From contig JBFXAZ010000122.1 in the NCBI GenBank assembly GCA_050183765.1, forward strand, positions 1 through 15,212: DNA of 15,212 nucleotides, written 5' to 3'. Below, piece by piece: positions 1-6,902 of the stretch; position 1 is the first letter of the stretch, and each line of letters opens with the position of its first letter. The notes beneath the pieces were generated by a model. The model did no database searches. It worked only from the letters and a program-made list of their open reading frames with translations, and was not told the DNA's origin. The position numbers and the translations under genes are program-made. Source of the stretch: JAFAZJ01 sp050183765. Its GTDB lineage: Bacteria; Pseudomonadota; Alphaproteobacteria; Reyranellales; Reyranellaceae.

Positions 1-306
1 CGCCTGCCGGCCGAGGAGGCCAAGGCGATGGGCATCGTCTACGCCATCCATCCGGCGGAGACGATCATGGCCGAGGCGCGCAAGCTGGCGGGCCGCTTCC
101 GCAACGCCTCGACCACGGCCATCGGCCTGTCGAAGAACGCGCTGAACCAGTCGTTCAACATGGATCTGCGCGGCGTGCTGGAGCTCGAGGCCTACGGCCA
201 GGCCATCGCGCGCAACACCGACTATCACCGCCAGGCGGTCGCGCGCTTCGGCGACAAGCAGCCGGCCCTGTTCGACTGGGAGGCGATGGACCGCGCGCAG
301 CACTGA
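1..306 (+). CDS. Enoyl-CoA hydratase/isomerase, C-terminal part (5' end outside window)
   Basis: The reading frame is open from the first base (Arg-Leu-Pro-Ala-Glu-Glu-Ala) and stops with TGA, leaving 101 codons. The visible part resembles the C-terminal end of the crotonase superfamily: an 'EEAKAMGIVYAI' segment (new helix and hydrophobic strand after the active-site fold), then helical text including 'TTAIGLSKNALNQS' and 'ELEAYGQAIARNTDYHRQAV', and the usual C-terminal tail. In this family these last helices form the trimerisation and acyl-chain region; the oxyanion-hole residues lie upstream, outside the window. Likely role: hydration or isomerisation of an enoyl-CoA in fatty-acid or aromatic-acid (PaaG-like) degradation in the cytoplasm. 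Substrate cannot be told from this fragment. The next gene begins 42 bases downstream on the same strand. Confidence 0.85.
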   Translation, partial: RLPAEEAKAMGIVYAIHPAETIMAEARKLAGRFRNASTTAIGLSKNALNQSFNMDLRGVLELEAYGQAIARNTDYHRQAVARFGDKQPALFDWEAMDRAQH

Positions 307-312
307 GGATCG

Positions 313-342
313 TTGACAGCGCCCCGACGCAAAGCGCTACGT
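313..342 (+). promoter_or_regulatory. Possible promoter for a leaderless deacylase mRNA
   Basis: TTGACA at 313-318 is a perfect -35 match. About 18 bases on, CTACGT (337-342) fits the loose CTA-type -10 often seen in alphaproteobacteria. A start site about 7 bases further falls on the ATG at 349, for which there is no convincing Shine-Dalgarno. The site lies just after the stop codon of the preceding gene. The -35 is strong and the -10 weak, so this is a suggestion only. Confidence 0.4.
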
Positions 343-348
343 TGCGTC

Positions 349-1491
349 ATGGCGCGCACCATCGAGCGCATTCCGCTTCCCTCGCCCTCGCCGGGCACCG
401 ACCGCCATCTGACCATCCATCGCTTCGGGCGCCCGGGTGCGCGGCCGCGCGTCTGGCTGCAGGCGGCGATCCATGCCGACGAGCTGCCCGGCCCGCTGGT
501 GCTGCACCACCTGATGCCGAAGCTCGCCGCGGCCGACCGCGACGGGCAGATCCCCGGCGAGATCATGGTCGCGCCCTTCGCCAACCCGGTGGGCCTGACC
601 CAGGTCGTCGGCAGCGTGCTGCAGGGCCGCTACGCGCTGGACGGCTCGGGCAATTTCAACCGCGGCTTCGTCGACCTGCGCGATTCCATCGAGGCGGCGA
701 TGGCCGGCAAGCTTGGCGATGACGCGGCCGCCAACGTCACGGCGATCCGCGCGACGATCGAGGCATTGCTGGCCGAACAGAAGGCCGACGACGAGAGCGC
801 GATCCTCAAGCTCACCCTGCATCGCCTCGCCGCCACCGCCGATATCGCGCTCGACCTGCACTGCGACGACCAGGCGTCGCTGCACATCTATTGCGGTCCG
901 CGTCAGGCCGAATTCTTCGCCGATCTCGCCGCGCGGCTGGGTGCCGCCGCCCTGCTGACCGCCGAAGACTCGGGCGATACGCCGTTCGACGAGGCGCTGA
1001 CGCGACCGTGGTGGCAATTGATGGCGCGACACCCCGACAAGCCGATCCCGGCCGACGCGATGATCTCGTGCACGGTGGAGCTGCGCGGGCGCACCGATAT
1101 CGACGAGACGATGGCGGCGCGTGACGCCCAGGGCATCTTCGATTGGCTGCGAGCGCGCGGCGCGATCTCGGGCAAGGCACCGACCGCGACCGCGCCGCCC
1201 TGCCCGGCGACACCGCTCGACGGCGTCGGGCCCGTACGCACGCCGCATGCCGGGTTGTGGGTTCCCTGCGTCGAGCCCGGCACGCGCGTCGCCGCCGGCG
1301 ACATCGTCGGCTACCTGATCGATCCGATGCTGCCGGCCGACGTTGGCCGTCTGGCATTGAAGGCGCCGGTGTCCGGCGTGATGTTCGCGCGCATGCGGCC
1401 CGACCTCGCCAAGCCAGGCGATCGCGTCGCCAAGGTGGCCGGCGCGGAACCGATCGCCGGCCGGCGCGACAAGCTGCTGGGCGACCGGTGA
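349..1491 (+). CDS. Succinylglutamate desuccinylase/aspartoacylase family zinc deacylase
   Basis: A 380-residue protein of the AstE/AspA zinc-deacylase family (M14-like fold). Zinc-site residues are recognisable: His42 and Glu45 in 'IHADELPG', His171 in 'LDLHCDD'; 'GNFNR' (101-105) matches the substrate-binding Asn-Arg segment, and Glu244 in 'VELRGR' fits the general base. The C-terminal 100 residues form a second, beta-rich domain with lipoyl-like text ('VEPGTRVAAGDIVG', 'APVSGVMFA'), typical of the longer bacterial members. The reaction expected is hydrolysis of an N-acyl amino acid or similar amide in the cytoplasm; the substrate is unknown. An in-frame TTG at 313 would add 12 residues but overlaps the likely -35 box, so ATG 349 is preferred. 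No partner genes of arginine or ectoine breakdown are visible nearby. Confidence 0.85.
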   Translation: MARTIERIPLPSPSPGTDRHLTIHRFGRPGARPRVWLQAAIHADELPGPLVLHHLMPKLAAADRDGQIPGEIMVAPFANPVGLTQVVGSVLQGRYALDGSGNFNRGFVDLRDSIEAAMAGKLGDDAAANVTAIRATIEALLAEQKADDESAILKLTLHRLAATADIALDLHCDDQASLHIYCGPRQAEFFADLAARLGAAALLTAEDSGDTPFDEALTRPWWQLMARHPDKPIPADAMISCTVELRGRTDIDETMAARDAQGIFDWLRARGAISGKAPTATAPPCPATPLDGVGPVRTPHAGLWVPCVEPGTRVAAGDIVGYLIDPMLPADVGRLALKAPVSGVMFARMRPDLAKPGDRVAKVAGAEPIAGRRDKLLGDR

Positions 1492-1513
1492 CGATCGTTG
1501 CGCGGCGCTTGCC

Positions 1514-1780
1514 TCACCAACGCCTGTGCATGGTCGCCGGCGAAGACGGCGCGGACGGACCTTCGCCGTCGCTGTTCATTTCCTCGAGCTGCGCCGAGAG
1601 CGCCGGATCCTCGGTGCACTCCAGGCGCATCCGCGGCTTGATCCGCCGCGTCTCCACGGCGAGCGCCGCCTGGCATCCTTCGCGGCTGAGCCCGTAGTCG
1701 ACCGCGCGCGTCTCCCAATAGCCGCCATCGGGCAGCGGCGTAGCGGTGCAGATGATCAATGACAGGACCCAAGCGTTCAT
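1514..1780 (-). CDS. Small secreted hypothetical protein
   Basis: An 88-residue frame with a short hydrophobic N-terminus ('MNAWVLSLIICT'), consistent with a signal peptide or membrane anchor, followed by a small domain with two cysteines ('REGCQAAL' and 'RLECTED') that could form one disulfide. Many alphaproteobacteria encode comparable short exported proteins with a 'xxCxxAL...C' layout, but I cannot assign a function. A GAGG sits 7 bases before the ATG, supporting this start. It is convergent with the upstream deacylase (22 bases between stops) and divergent from the DUF2188-like gene. The tail is Ser/Pro-rich and probably disordered. Confidence 0.6.
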   Translation of the reverse strand: MNAWVLSLIICTATPLPDGGYWETRAVDYGLSREGCQAALAVETRRIKPRMRLECTEDPALSAQLEEMNSDGEGPSAPSSPATMHRRW

Positions 1781-1790
1781 CCGGCAGCCT

Positions 1791-1807
1791 CAAGGCACCA
1801 GGCCTTG
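1791..1807 (-). repeat. Small inverted repeat upstream of the 88-residue secreted protein
   Basis: CAAGGC and GCCTTG form a perfect 6-base stem around a 5-base loop. On the minus strand this hairpin lies directly before the GAGG ribosome-binding site of the small secreted protein and could influence its translation. The surrounding divergent intergenic region (1781-1981) holds no other clear element besides the DUF2188-like gene's ribosome-binding site. Confidence 0.35.
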
Positions 1808-1971
1808 CATAAAAACCGCCGCCGACCCGCACGGGTTCCCTGTCAGGCACGTTCACTGATCAGCGGGACGCGTGTTCGCAGTCATGCGCACCGCCGTCTC
1901 CGCGAACCACCAGATCTGTCTCCCCCCTTCGCAGCGGGAACCACGGACCCGGCTGCGGCTTTCCCGATCAT

Positions 1972-1976
1972 GGAGG
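1972..1976 (+). promoter_or_regulatory. Ribosome-binding site for the DUF2188-like gene
   Basis: GGAGG lies 5 bases before ATG 1982, inside a purine-rich run. It favours that ATG over an in-frame ATG at 1970 (which would itself contain this site) and over the upstream frame beginning near 1805. Confidence 0.6.
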
Positions 1977-1981
1977 AGGTG

Positions 1982-2203
1982 ATGGCGGATCGGATCTACT
2001 ACGTGGTCAGTGACGGCGAAGAGGACTGGGGCGTACGCCTCAACGACGGTGCCGTCGAGGGCCATACCGATCGGGACACGGCGCTCGTCCGGGCGCGCGA
2101 CGCTGCGGTCGCCGACGGGGCCAGGGGACACGACGCGCAGGTTCAGCTGCAGACGGAGCTCGGATTCGAGCCGCGCTGGCCCTGGAGCGGACCGGCTTCG
2201 TAG
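1982..2203 (+). CDS. DUF2188-like small protein
   Basis: A 73-residue acidic protein. The opening 'RIYYVVSDGEEDWGVRLNDG', followed by 'HTDRDTALVRARDAA', follows the DUF2188 pattern: a two-strand hairpin with an aromatic 'WxV' element, then a helix that begins with a Thr/Asp cap and carries alternating Ala/Arg. Members are small soluble proteins of unknown role, often found singly. The C-terminus ends in an aromatic 'RWPW' segment. Start chosen from the strong GGAGG site. The gene stands alone, convergent with the binding-protein gene that ends at 2318. Function unknown. Confidence 0.6.
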   Translation: MADRIYYVVSDGEEDWGVRLNDGAVEGHTDRDTALVRARDAAVADGARGHDAQVQLQTELGFEPRWPWSGPAS

Positions 2204-2207
2204 CCGT

Positions 2208-2220
2208 CGCCCAACGGGCG
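2208..2220 (+). terminator. Short hairpin after the DUF2188-like gene
   Basis: CGCCC-AAC-GGGCG forms a 5-base GC stem with a 3-base loop, starting 4 bases after the stop codon. There is no T-run, so it would be at best a weak or Rho-assisted terminator. The remaining bases of this convergent gap up to 2317 contain no supported gene. Confidence 0.3.
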
Positions 2221-2317
2221 CGATGCGGACGCTGGACCTCCACGGTCGGTTCCTGCGCGGCGACGATCGCGAGCGGCGACAGCGCGAAGGCCAGGGCGAC
2301 GACGCGACGGCGCGTGC

Positions 2318-3199
2318 TCAGTAGATGGCGAAGGGCACGTACTTCTCGGCGATGCGCTTGAGCGTGCCGTCGGCCACGACCTCGGCCAGTGCCTTGTTGA
2401 AGAGGTCGCGCAGCTTGGCGTCGTCCTTGCGGAAGCCGATACCGACGCCGTCGCCCATGGTGCGCCGGTCCTTGATGTCCTGGCCGAAGAAATCGCAGCA
2501 GGCGCCGTCGGGGGTCTTCAGCCACTGCCACAGCGCCACCTTGTCGCCCAGCACGGCGTCGAGCTTGCCGGCGGCCAGCTCCTTGCGCGCCGCGTCGGCC
2601 GTCGGGAACTGCTTCATGCGGACGGCCTTGCGGAAGGCGCGATCGAGGTAGTCGGCGTAGACCGTGCCGCGCTGCACGCCGACGGTCTTGCCGCGCAACA
2701 ACGCCGGCGCGCCGTCGGGCACCGCGGCGCTCCTGGCCGACACGAAGGCGCCGGGCACCAGCATGTAGCGCTTGCTGAAGCTGATCTGGCGCCGGCGTTC
2801 GGAGGTCATGATCATCGACGCCATGATCGCGTCGTAGCGCTTGTCGAGCAGGCCCGGGAGGATGTCGTCCCACGCCGCGGTGACGATGCGGCAATCGACC
2901 TTCGCGCGCTTGCACAGCTCGGCGGCGAGATCGACCTCGAAGCCGGCGGGCCGCCCCTGCGCATCGAGCATGTTGAAGGGCGGGTACCTGCCCTCGGTCA
3001 CCACCGTGGCCTTGATCGCCGGCGCCGCCGGCGGCTTCTGGCCCGGCTTGGTCCTCTGCGCCGGCGTGGCCGGCCTGGGTCGCGGCTGCGCCGTCGTGCC
3101 CTGCGGCTGCGCCATAGTCGCAGGCGGGCCAAGCGCCGCCAGCGCGACGAGAAACACCGTCACGCCCGCGAGAAACCTCGTCCGCGTCCCGATCCGCAT
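2318..3199 (-). CDS. Periplasmic amino-acid-type ABC transporter binding protein (family 3, HisJ-like)
   Basis: A 293-residue exported protein: positively charged N-terminus and hydrophobic core (residues about 1-30), a Pro/Thr/Gln-rich linker (31-60), then a complete SBP_bac_3 domain. It matches the lysine/arginine/ornithine and histidine binding proteins closely: 'EGRYPPFN' at the start, Cys96 and Cys103 with the same C-x6-C spacing as the HisJ disulfide, 'DAIMASMIMTSERR' containing the ligand-carboxylate Arg, and Asp219 in the second lobe. A vicinal Cys pair (234-235) is shared with the neighbouring paralogue. Likely ligand: a basic or polar amino acid. The start is 9 bases after the stop of the upstream paralogue, indicating one mRNA. 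No permease or ATPase gene is nearby, so partners must be elsewhere. Confidence 0.88.
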   Translation of the reverse strand: MRIGTRTRFLAGVTVFLVALAALGPPATMAQPQGTTAQPRPRPATPAQRTKPGQKPPAAPAIKATVVTEGRYPPFNMLDAQGRPAGFEVDLAAELCKRAKVDCRIVTAAWDDILPGLLDKRYDAIMASMIMTSERRRQISFSKRYMLVPGAFVSARSAAVPDGAPALLRGKTVGVQRGTVYADYLDRAFRKAVRMKQFPTADAARKELAAGKLDAVLGDKVALWQWLKTPDGACCDFFGQDIKDRRTMGDGVGIGFRKDDAKLRDLFNKALAEVVADGTLKRIAEKYVPFAIY

Positions 3200-3208
3200 C
3201 GCGCCATT

Positions 3209-3973
3209 CTACATCAGGGGAAATGGCAGATATTTGGCCGCCAGCTTCTGGATCGTGCCGTCGCTGCGCAGGCCGGCCATGGCCTTCTCGACCGTCTCCT
3301 TGAGCTTGATGTCGGAGCGCAGGAGGAAGGCGACGCCCGGCCCGGTCGCCGCGGGGTCCCGGATGTCGGGCTTCGCCAGCTCGCAGCAGGCACCGGCGGG
3401 GCCCTTCAGCCAGGTCGCGGTGCGGCGGCGATCGAGCAGGGCGCCGTCGACCTTGCCCGACGTCAGCGCGGTCTTCACTTCGTTCGGCGTTTCCATCTCG
3501 ACGACCGTGGCGCTGCCGCCCGCCTTCAGCCAATGCCCCCAGCGTGTCGAGCGCTGCACGGCGATCCGCCGGTCCTTCAGCCCGGCCGGCGTGGCCTCGA
3601 GCGTCGTGCCCTTGCGCACCACGATCGCCAGCGGCACGCGGCCGTAGCCCGCGGCGAACACGCTGCGCTCGGCCGGCAGGTTGCCGGTCTCGATCCCGCC
3701 CGCGGCGAGATCGGCCTTGCCCGCCGCGATATCGGCGCGCAGATCGTCCCAGTCGACCGCCTGGACGATGCAGTCGGCCTTCAGCCGCGCGCACAGGATG
3801 TTGAGCAGCTCGATGTCGAAGCCGACGAGGCGGCCTTCCGCCGATCTCGTCGCGAATAGCGGCTCGGACAGGTCGACGATCACCTTCAGGCGCAGTGTCT
3901 GCGGTGGCTTGACCTGCTGGGCGGCCGCCGTCGAGGCAAGGAGAACCAGCAGTCCGGCGAGAATGGATCGCAT
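3209..3973 (-). CDS. Second periplasmic binding protein, family 3 (paralogue)
   Basis: A 254-residue exported protein with a clean signal peptide ('MRSILAGLLVLLASTAAAQ') and an SBP_bac_3 domain. It shares with its downstream neighbour the C-x6-C pair (Cys61, Cys68), the 'WLKxPxGACC' segment (Cys196-197), a 'DIxD...GxGV' stretch and the ending 'KYxPFxx', so the two arose by duplication. The lobe-1 region differs: 'YDAIMASM' is replaced by 'ADLAAGGI' and the 'MTSERR' element by 'GNLPAERS', suggesting a different ligand. GGGAGG 7 bases before ATG 3973 sets the start; an in-frame ATG at 4021 adds 16 residues unlike a signal peptide. It begins 51 bases after lutC ends and probably belongs to the same transcript. 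Confidence 0.85.
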   Translation of the reverse strand: MRSILAGLLVLLASTAAAQQVKPPQTLRLKVIVDLSEPLFATRSAEGRLVGFDIELLNILCARLKADCIVQAVDWDDLRADIAAGKADLAAGGIETGNLPAERSVFAAGYGRVPLAIVVRKGTTLEATPAGLKDRRIAVQRSTRWGHWLKAGGSATVVEMETPNEVKTALTSGKVDGALLDRRRTATWLKGPAGACCELAKPDIRDPAATGPGVAFLLRSDIKLKETVEKAMAGLRSDGTIQKLAAKYLPFPLM

Positions 3974-3987
3974 CGTCAGGCCTCCCG

Positions 3988-4005
3988 CCGGGCAGCATGG
4001 CCCGG
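3988..4005 (-). repeat. Inverted repeat between lutC and the binding-protein pair
   Basis: CCGGGC and GCCCGG form a perfect 6-base GC stem with a 6-base loop. It lies in the 51-base gap after lutC, just upstream of the GGGAGG of the next gene. It may act as a partial terminator, an RNA-processing site or a leader hairpin that sets the ratio of lut to binding-protein expression. No T-run follows. A TTGACC a little upstream could be a weak -35, without a good -10. Confidence 0.35.
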
Positions 4006-4024
4006 ATGGCTTCGTGGTCAAGCC

Positions 4025-4696
4025 TCAGTCGCGCACGATCAGGATATGCATGCGGCGCGGGCCGTGGGCACCCAGCTCGAGCTGCTGCTCGACATCGGCG
4101 GTGCGCGACGGTCCGGTGACGGTATTGACCGTGCGCGGCATCGCGCCTTCGCCATAGCGCGCACGCAAACGGGCGAAGACCTCCTCGTAGGCGCCCACGA
4201 CATCGTCCTCGCGCAGGATCACGACATGGGTCTCGGGCAGAAGATTGAGCGAGGTCGGATGGTCCGGGCCCGAGGTGAAGATCAGCGTGCCGGTTTCGGC
4301 GACACCGGCGAAGGCGCCGGTGATCGCCACGCGGTCGGCATCCTCGGGCAGGCCGCGACGGATCGCCAGCATCGGCCGGCTCGCCCAGCCATAGCGATCG
4401 AGCGCCGGATCGGGCGCCATCACGGCCGCGGCGGGCAGGTTGTTGGTGGCAAGATAGTCCGTGACCGCGCCGGCGACCTCGGCGGCGACGACGCGCGCCA
4501 CCGTCGCGTGGACCGCCTTGGCGCCTTCCTCGAACAGATCGATCTGCCGCTCGCGCGGGATCCGCGAACGCCCGGGCACGATGTTGACGGGGTGCTGCGC
4601 CAGACGCGCTTCGGCGGCGGCGCGTGCCTCGCCCGCGAGCTCGCCGCGGCGCAGGCCGCGGCGGATCGCGCCCAGCATCTGCTCGCGCGCGCTCAT
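4025..4696 (-). CDS. lutC: Lactate utilization protein C (LUD domain)
   Basis: A 223-residue LUD-domain protein (YkgG/LutC family), the third subunit of the LutABC complex that oxidises L-lactate to pyruvate. The N-terminal helix region ('MSAREQMLGAIRRGLRRG') is typical, and the core strand 'AGVAETGTLIFTSGPDHPTS' with the following 'LLPETHVVILREDDVVGAY' is a family signature. Length is normal for LutC. The ATG overlaps the TGA of lutB (ATGA at 4693-4696), pointing to translational coupling; no strong ribosome-binding site precedes it. The same frame stays open far upstream into lutB, but that extension is antisense-like coding noise and not part of the protein. The last residues before the stop are 'ILIVRD'. 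Confidence 0.9.
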   Translation of the reverse strand: MSAREQMLGAIRRGLRRGELAGEARAAAEARLAQHPVNIVPGRSRIPRERQIDLFEEGAKAVHATVARVVAAEVAGAVTDYLATNNLPAAAVMAPDPALDRYGWASRPMLAIRRGLPEDADRVAITGAFAGVAETGTLIFTSGPDHPTSLNLLPETHVVILREDDVVGAYEEVFARLRARYGEGAMPRTVNTVTGPSRTADVEQQLELGAHGPRRMHILIVRD

Positions 4697-6120
4697 CGCG
4701 TCGCCCCGCCGCGCGCCTTCCATTGCGCATGGAAGGTGCCGCCGGCCGGTGGCGCGGGCATGTCGCGGTGCTTCGTCCAGCCGCCGGCCAGCGGCAGCGT
4801 GCCGTAGCGGCCCTCGGCGCGGCCGAACAGCGCCAGCGCGCGATTGGCGATGCCGGTGGCGGCGCGATAGAGCCTGGGGCGCTTCGCCAGGAAGGCCCAC
4901 AGCCCCAGCGCCTTGCGCACCGTGGCCGGCGTCAGATGCCGCTCGAACTCGCGCTCGCGCCAGTGCCGCATCAGCCCGGGCAGCGGAATGCGCACCGGGC
5001 AGACGCTCTCGCAGCGGCCGCAGAAGGTCGAGGCGTTGGGCAGGTTGCCCGCCTCCTCGAGCCCCAGCAGCTGCGGATCGAGCACCGCGCCGATCGGCCC
5101 GGGATAGACCCAGCCATAGGCATGGCCGCCGATCGCGCCATAGACCGGGCAGTGGTTCATGCAGGCGCCACAGCGGATGCAGCGCAGCATGTCCTGCATC
5201 TCGCTGCCCAGCACCTGGGAGCGCCCGTTGTCGAGCAGCACGACGTGATAGGAGCGCGGCCCGTCGGGATCGCCCTCGCGCCTGGGCCCGGTGTTGAAGG
5301 TGGTGTAGCTCGACCATTCCTGGCCGGTGGCCGAGCGAGCCAGCACGCGCAACAGCGCCGCCGCATCTTCGAGCGTCGGAATCACCTTCTCGATGCTGGC
5401 GATGACGATGTGCATGTCAGGCAGCGTGTTCGACAGATCGGCGTTGCCCTCGTTGGTCACCAGCATCGAGCTGCCGGTCTCGGCGACCAGGAAATTGGCG
5501 CCGGTGATGCCGACATCGGCCTCCTGGAACTTGCGCCGCAACACCTCGCGCGCCTCGGCCACAAGGTCGTTGCGCTCGGTCAGCCGGCGCGTGAAGCCCA
5601 GCTTGCTGTGATGCTCGTGGAAGGTGTCGGCGACCTGGTCCTTGGTCAGGTGCACCGCCGGCGCGATGATGTGGCTGGGCGGCTCGTTGCGGAGCTGGAT
5701 GATGTACTCGCCCAGGTCGGTCTCGATCGGCGCGATGCCGTTCGCCTCGAGGTGCTCGTTGAGCCCGATCTCCTCGGCGATCATCGATTTGGACTTCGCC
5801 ACCGTGCGCGCGTTGGCCTGGCGGCAGAGATCGAGCACGATGCGCCGCGCGTCCTCGGCCGTCGGCGCCCAGTGCACGTGGCCGCCCAGCGCCAGCACCT
5901 TCCGCTCGAAGCGCTCGAGATAGAAATCGAGATGCGCCAGCGCGTGGTTCTTGATGTCGCGCGCGCGATCGCGCAGCGCCTCGAACTCCGGCATGCGCTC
6001 GACGGCGCCGCGGCGGCGCTCGACGAAGCCCACCTTCATGATCGACAGCGATTGCTGCAGGTTGGCGTCGCGCAGCGCCACGCCGATGTTGTCCTTGAAG
6101 GCGTGCGCCGTCGATCTCAT
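4693..6120 (-). CDS. lutB: Lactate utilization iron-sulfur protein B
   Basis: A 475-residue LutB/YkgF-type protein. Residues about 60-300 form a LUD domain with 'GITGANFLVAETGSSMLVTN' and 'TYTTFNTGP'-like text (here 'SSYTTFNTGPR'). The ferredoxin part follows: Cys314, 317, 320 and 324 as CxxCxxCxxxCP and Cys367, 370 and 374 as CxxCxxxCP, giving the ligands expected for the family's two 4Fe-4S clusters. A C-terminal helical region follows. It would pass electrons from lactate oxidation within LutABC at the membrane face. Both ends overlap the neighbouring lut genes by the ATGA arrangement. Nothing looks truncated. Confidence 0.93.
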   Translation of the reverse strand: MRSTAHAFKDNIGVALRDANLQQSLSIMKVGFVERRRGAVERMPEFEALRDRARDIKNHALAHLDFYLERFERKVLALGGHVHWAPTAEDARRIVLDLCRQANARTVAKSKSMIAEEIGLNEHLEANGIAPIETDLGEYIIQLRNEPPSHIIAPAVHLTKDQVADTFHEHHSKLGFTRRLTERNDLVAEAREVLRRKFQEADVGITGANFLVAETGSSMLVTNEGNADLSNTLPDMHIVIASIEKVIPTLEDAAALLRVLARSATGQEWSSYTTFNTGPRREGDPDGPRSYHVVLLDNGRSQVLGSEMQDMLRCIRCGACMNHCPVYGAIGGHAYGWVYPGPIGAVLDPQLLGLEEAGNLPNASTFCGRCESVCPVRIPLPGLMRHWREREFERHLTPATVRKALGLWAFLAKRPRLYRAATGIANRALALFGRAEGRYGTLPLAGGWTKHRDMPAPPAGGTFHAQWKARGGATR

Positions 6121-6896
6121 GGCGCGGGCTCGCCGATCGCCGGCTCGTCGGCCATGCCGGCGATCACCTCGGCGACGTGGCGCACCTTCACGGCCCTGCC
6201 TTCGCGCTGCAGCTTGCCGGCCATGTTCAGCAGGCAGCCCATGTCGCCGGCGAGCAGCATGTCGGCGCCGGTCGCGGCGATGTCGGCGATCTTGTCGTCG
6301 AGCATCGCGTTGGAGATGTCGGGATACTTCACGCAGAACGTGCCGCCGAAGCCGCAGCAGATCTCCGCGCCCTTCATCTCGACCAGCTTCAGGCCCTCGA
6401 CCCCGGCGAGCAATTGGCGCGGCTGCGCCTTCACGCCCAGCTCGCGCAGGCCCGAGCAGGAATCGTGATACGTCGCCGTTGCCTCGCACCGGGCCGCCGC
6501 CGCCACGCCCAGCACGTCGACCAGGAAGCTGGTGAGCTCGTGCGTGCGCGACGCCAGCTTCTCGGCGCGCGCCTTCATGCCGGGATCGTCGGCGAACAGC
6601 GCCGGATAGTGATGGGCGATCATGCCGCCGCACGAGCCCGACGGCACCACGACGTGGTCATAGCCCTCGAAGGCCTCGATGACCCGGCGCGCGATGTCGG
6701 CGGCATCGGCGCGGTCGCCGGAATTGTAGGCCGGCTGGCCGCAGCAGGTCTGCGCGTCGGGCACCACGACGCGACAGCCGGCGTCCTCGAGCAGCTTCGC
6801 CGCGGCGAAGCCGACCGATGGTCGGAACAGATCGACAAGGCAGGTGACGAAGAGGGCGACATCGAGGCCGGCGCCCGGCCGTTGCCGATCGCGCAT
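6117..6896 (-). CDS. lutA: Lactate utilization protein A (CCG-domain Fe-S protein)
   Basis: A 259-residue LutA/YkgE-type protein with two cysteine-rich CCG domains, as in glycolate oxidase and heterodisulfide reductase subunits. Domain 1: Cys19 ('VTCLVD'), Cys51-52 in 'TCCGQPAYNSG', Cys88 in 'SGSCGGM'. Domain 2: Cys147 in 'YHDSCSGLRELG', Cys180-181 in 'ICCGFGGTF', Cys188 relates to the same loop. These residues hold a non-cubane or 4Fe-4S cluster in relatives. The gene starts 6 bases after the stop of mltA with no clear ribosome-binding site, so it is probably translated by coupling from the mltA mRNA. The stop overlaps the lutB start. No GntR-type regulator or lactate permease gene lies next to it. 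Confidence 0.92.
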   Translation of the reverse strand: MRDRQRPGAGLDVALFVTCLVDLFRPSVGFAAAKLLEDAGCRVVVPDAQTCCGQPAYNSGDRADAADIARRVIEAFEGYDHVVVPSGSCGGMIAHHYPALFADDPGMKARAEKLASRTHELTSFLVDVLGVAAAARCEATATYHDSCSGLRELGVKAQPRQLLAGVEGLKLVEMKGAEICCGFGGTFCVKYPDISNAMLDDKIADIAATGADMLLAGDMGCLLNMAGKLQREGRAVKVRHVAEVIAGMADEPAIGEPAP

Positions 6897-6902
6897 CGTC
6901 GG

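Noticed and set aside
1805..1981. N-terminal extension of the DUF2188-like protein
   Set aside because: The extra 59 residues are Arg/Pro-rich noise, while a strong GGAGG site and the family text start at 1982.
2493..2500. Vicinal Cys pair in both binding proteins as a redox-active or metal site
   Set aside because: Similar 'CC' segments occur, as far as I recall, in other alphaproteobacterial binding proteins of this family, so it is more likely a structural family trait than a new site.
2040..4730. Very long open minus-strand frame (about 896 codons) across the binding proteins and lutC
   Set aside because: It lies in another frame over three well-supported genes, has Arg/Ala/Gly-rich noise composition, and only its lutC-adjacent and 2222-2321 pieces show anything; long stop-free frames are normal in GC-rich DNA.
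4624..6468. 614-codon plus-strand frame opposite lutB and lutA
   Set aside because: Antisense shadow of genes with intact Fe-S motifs; composition is His/Arg/Ala-rich with no recognisable domain.
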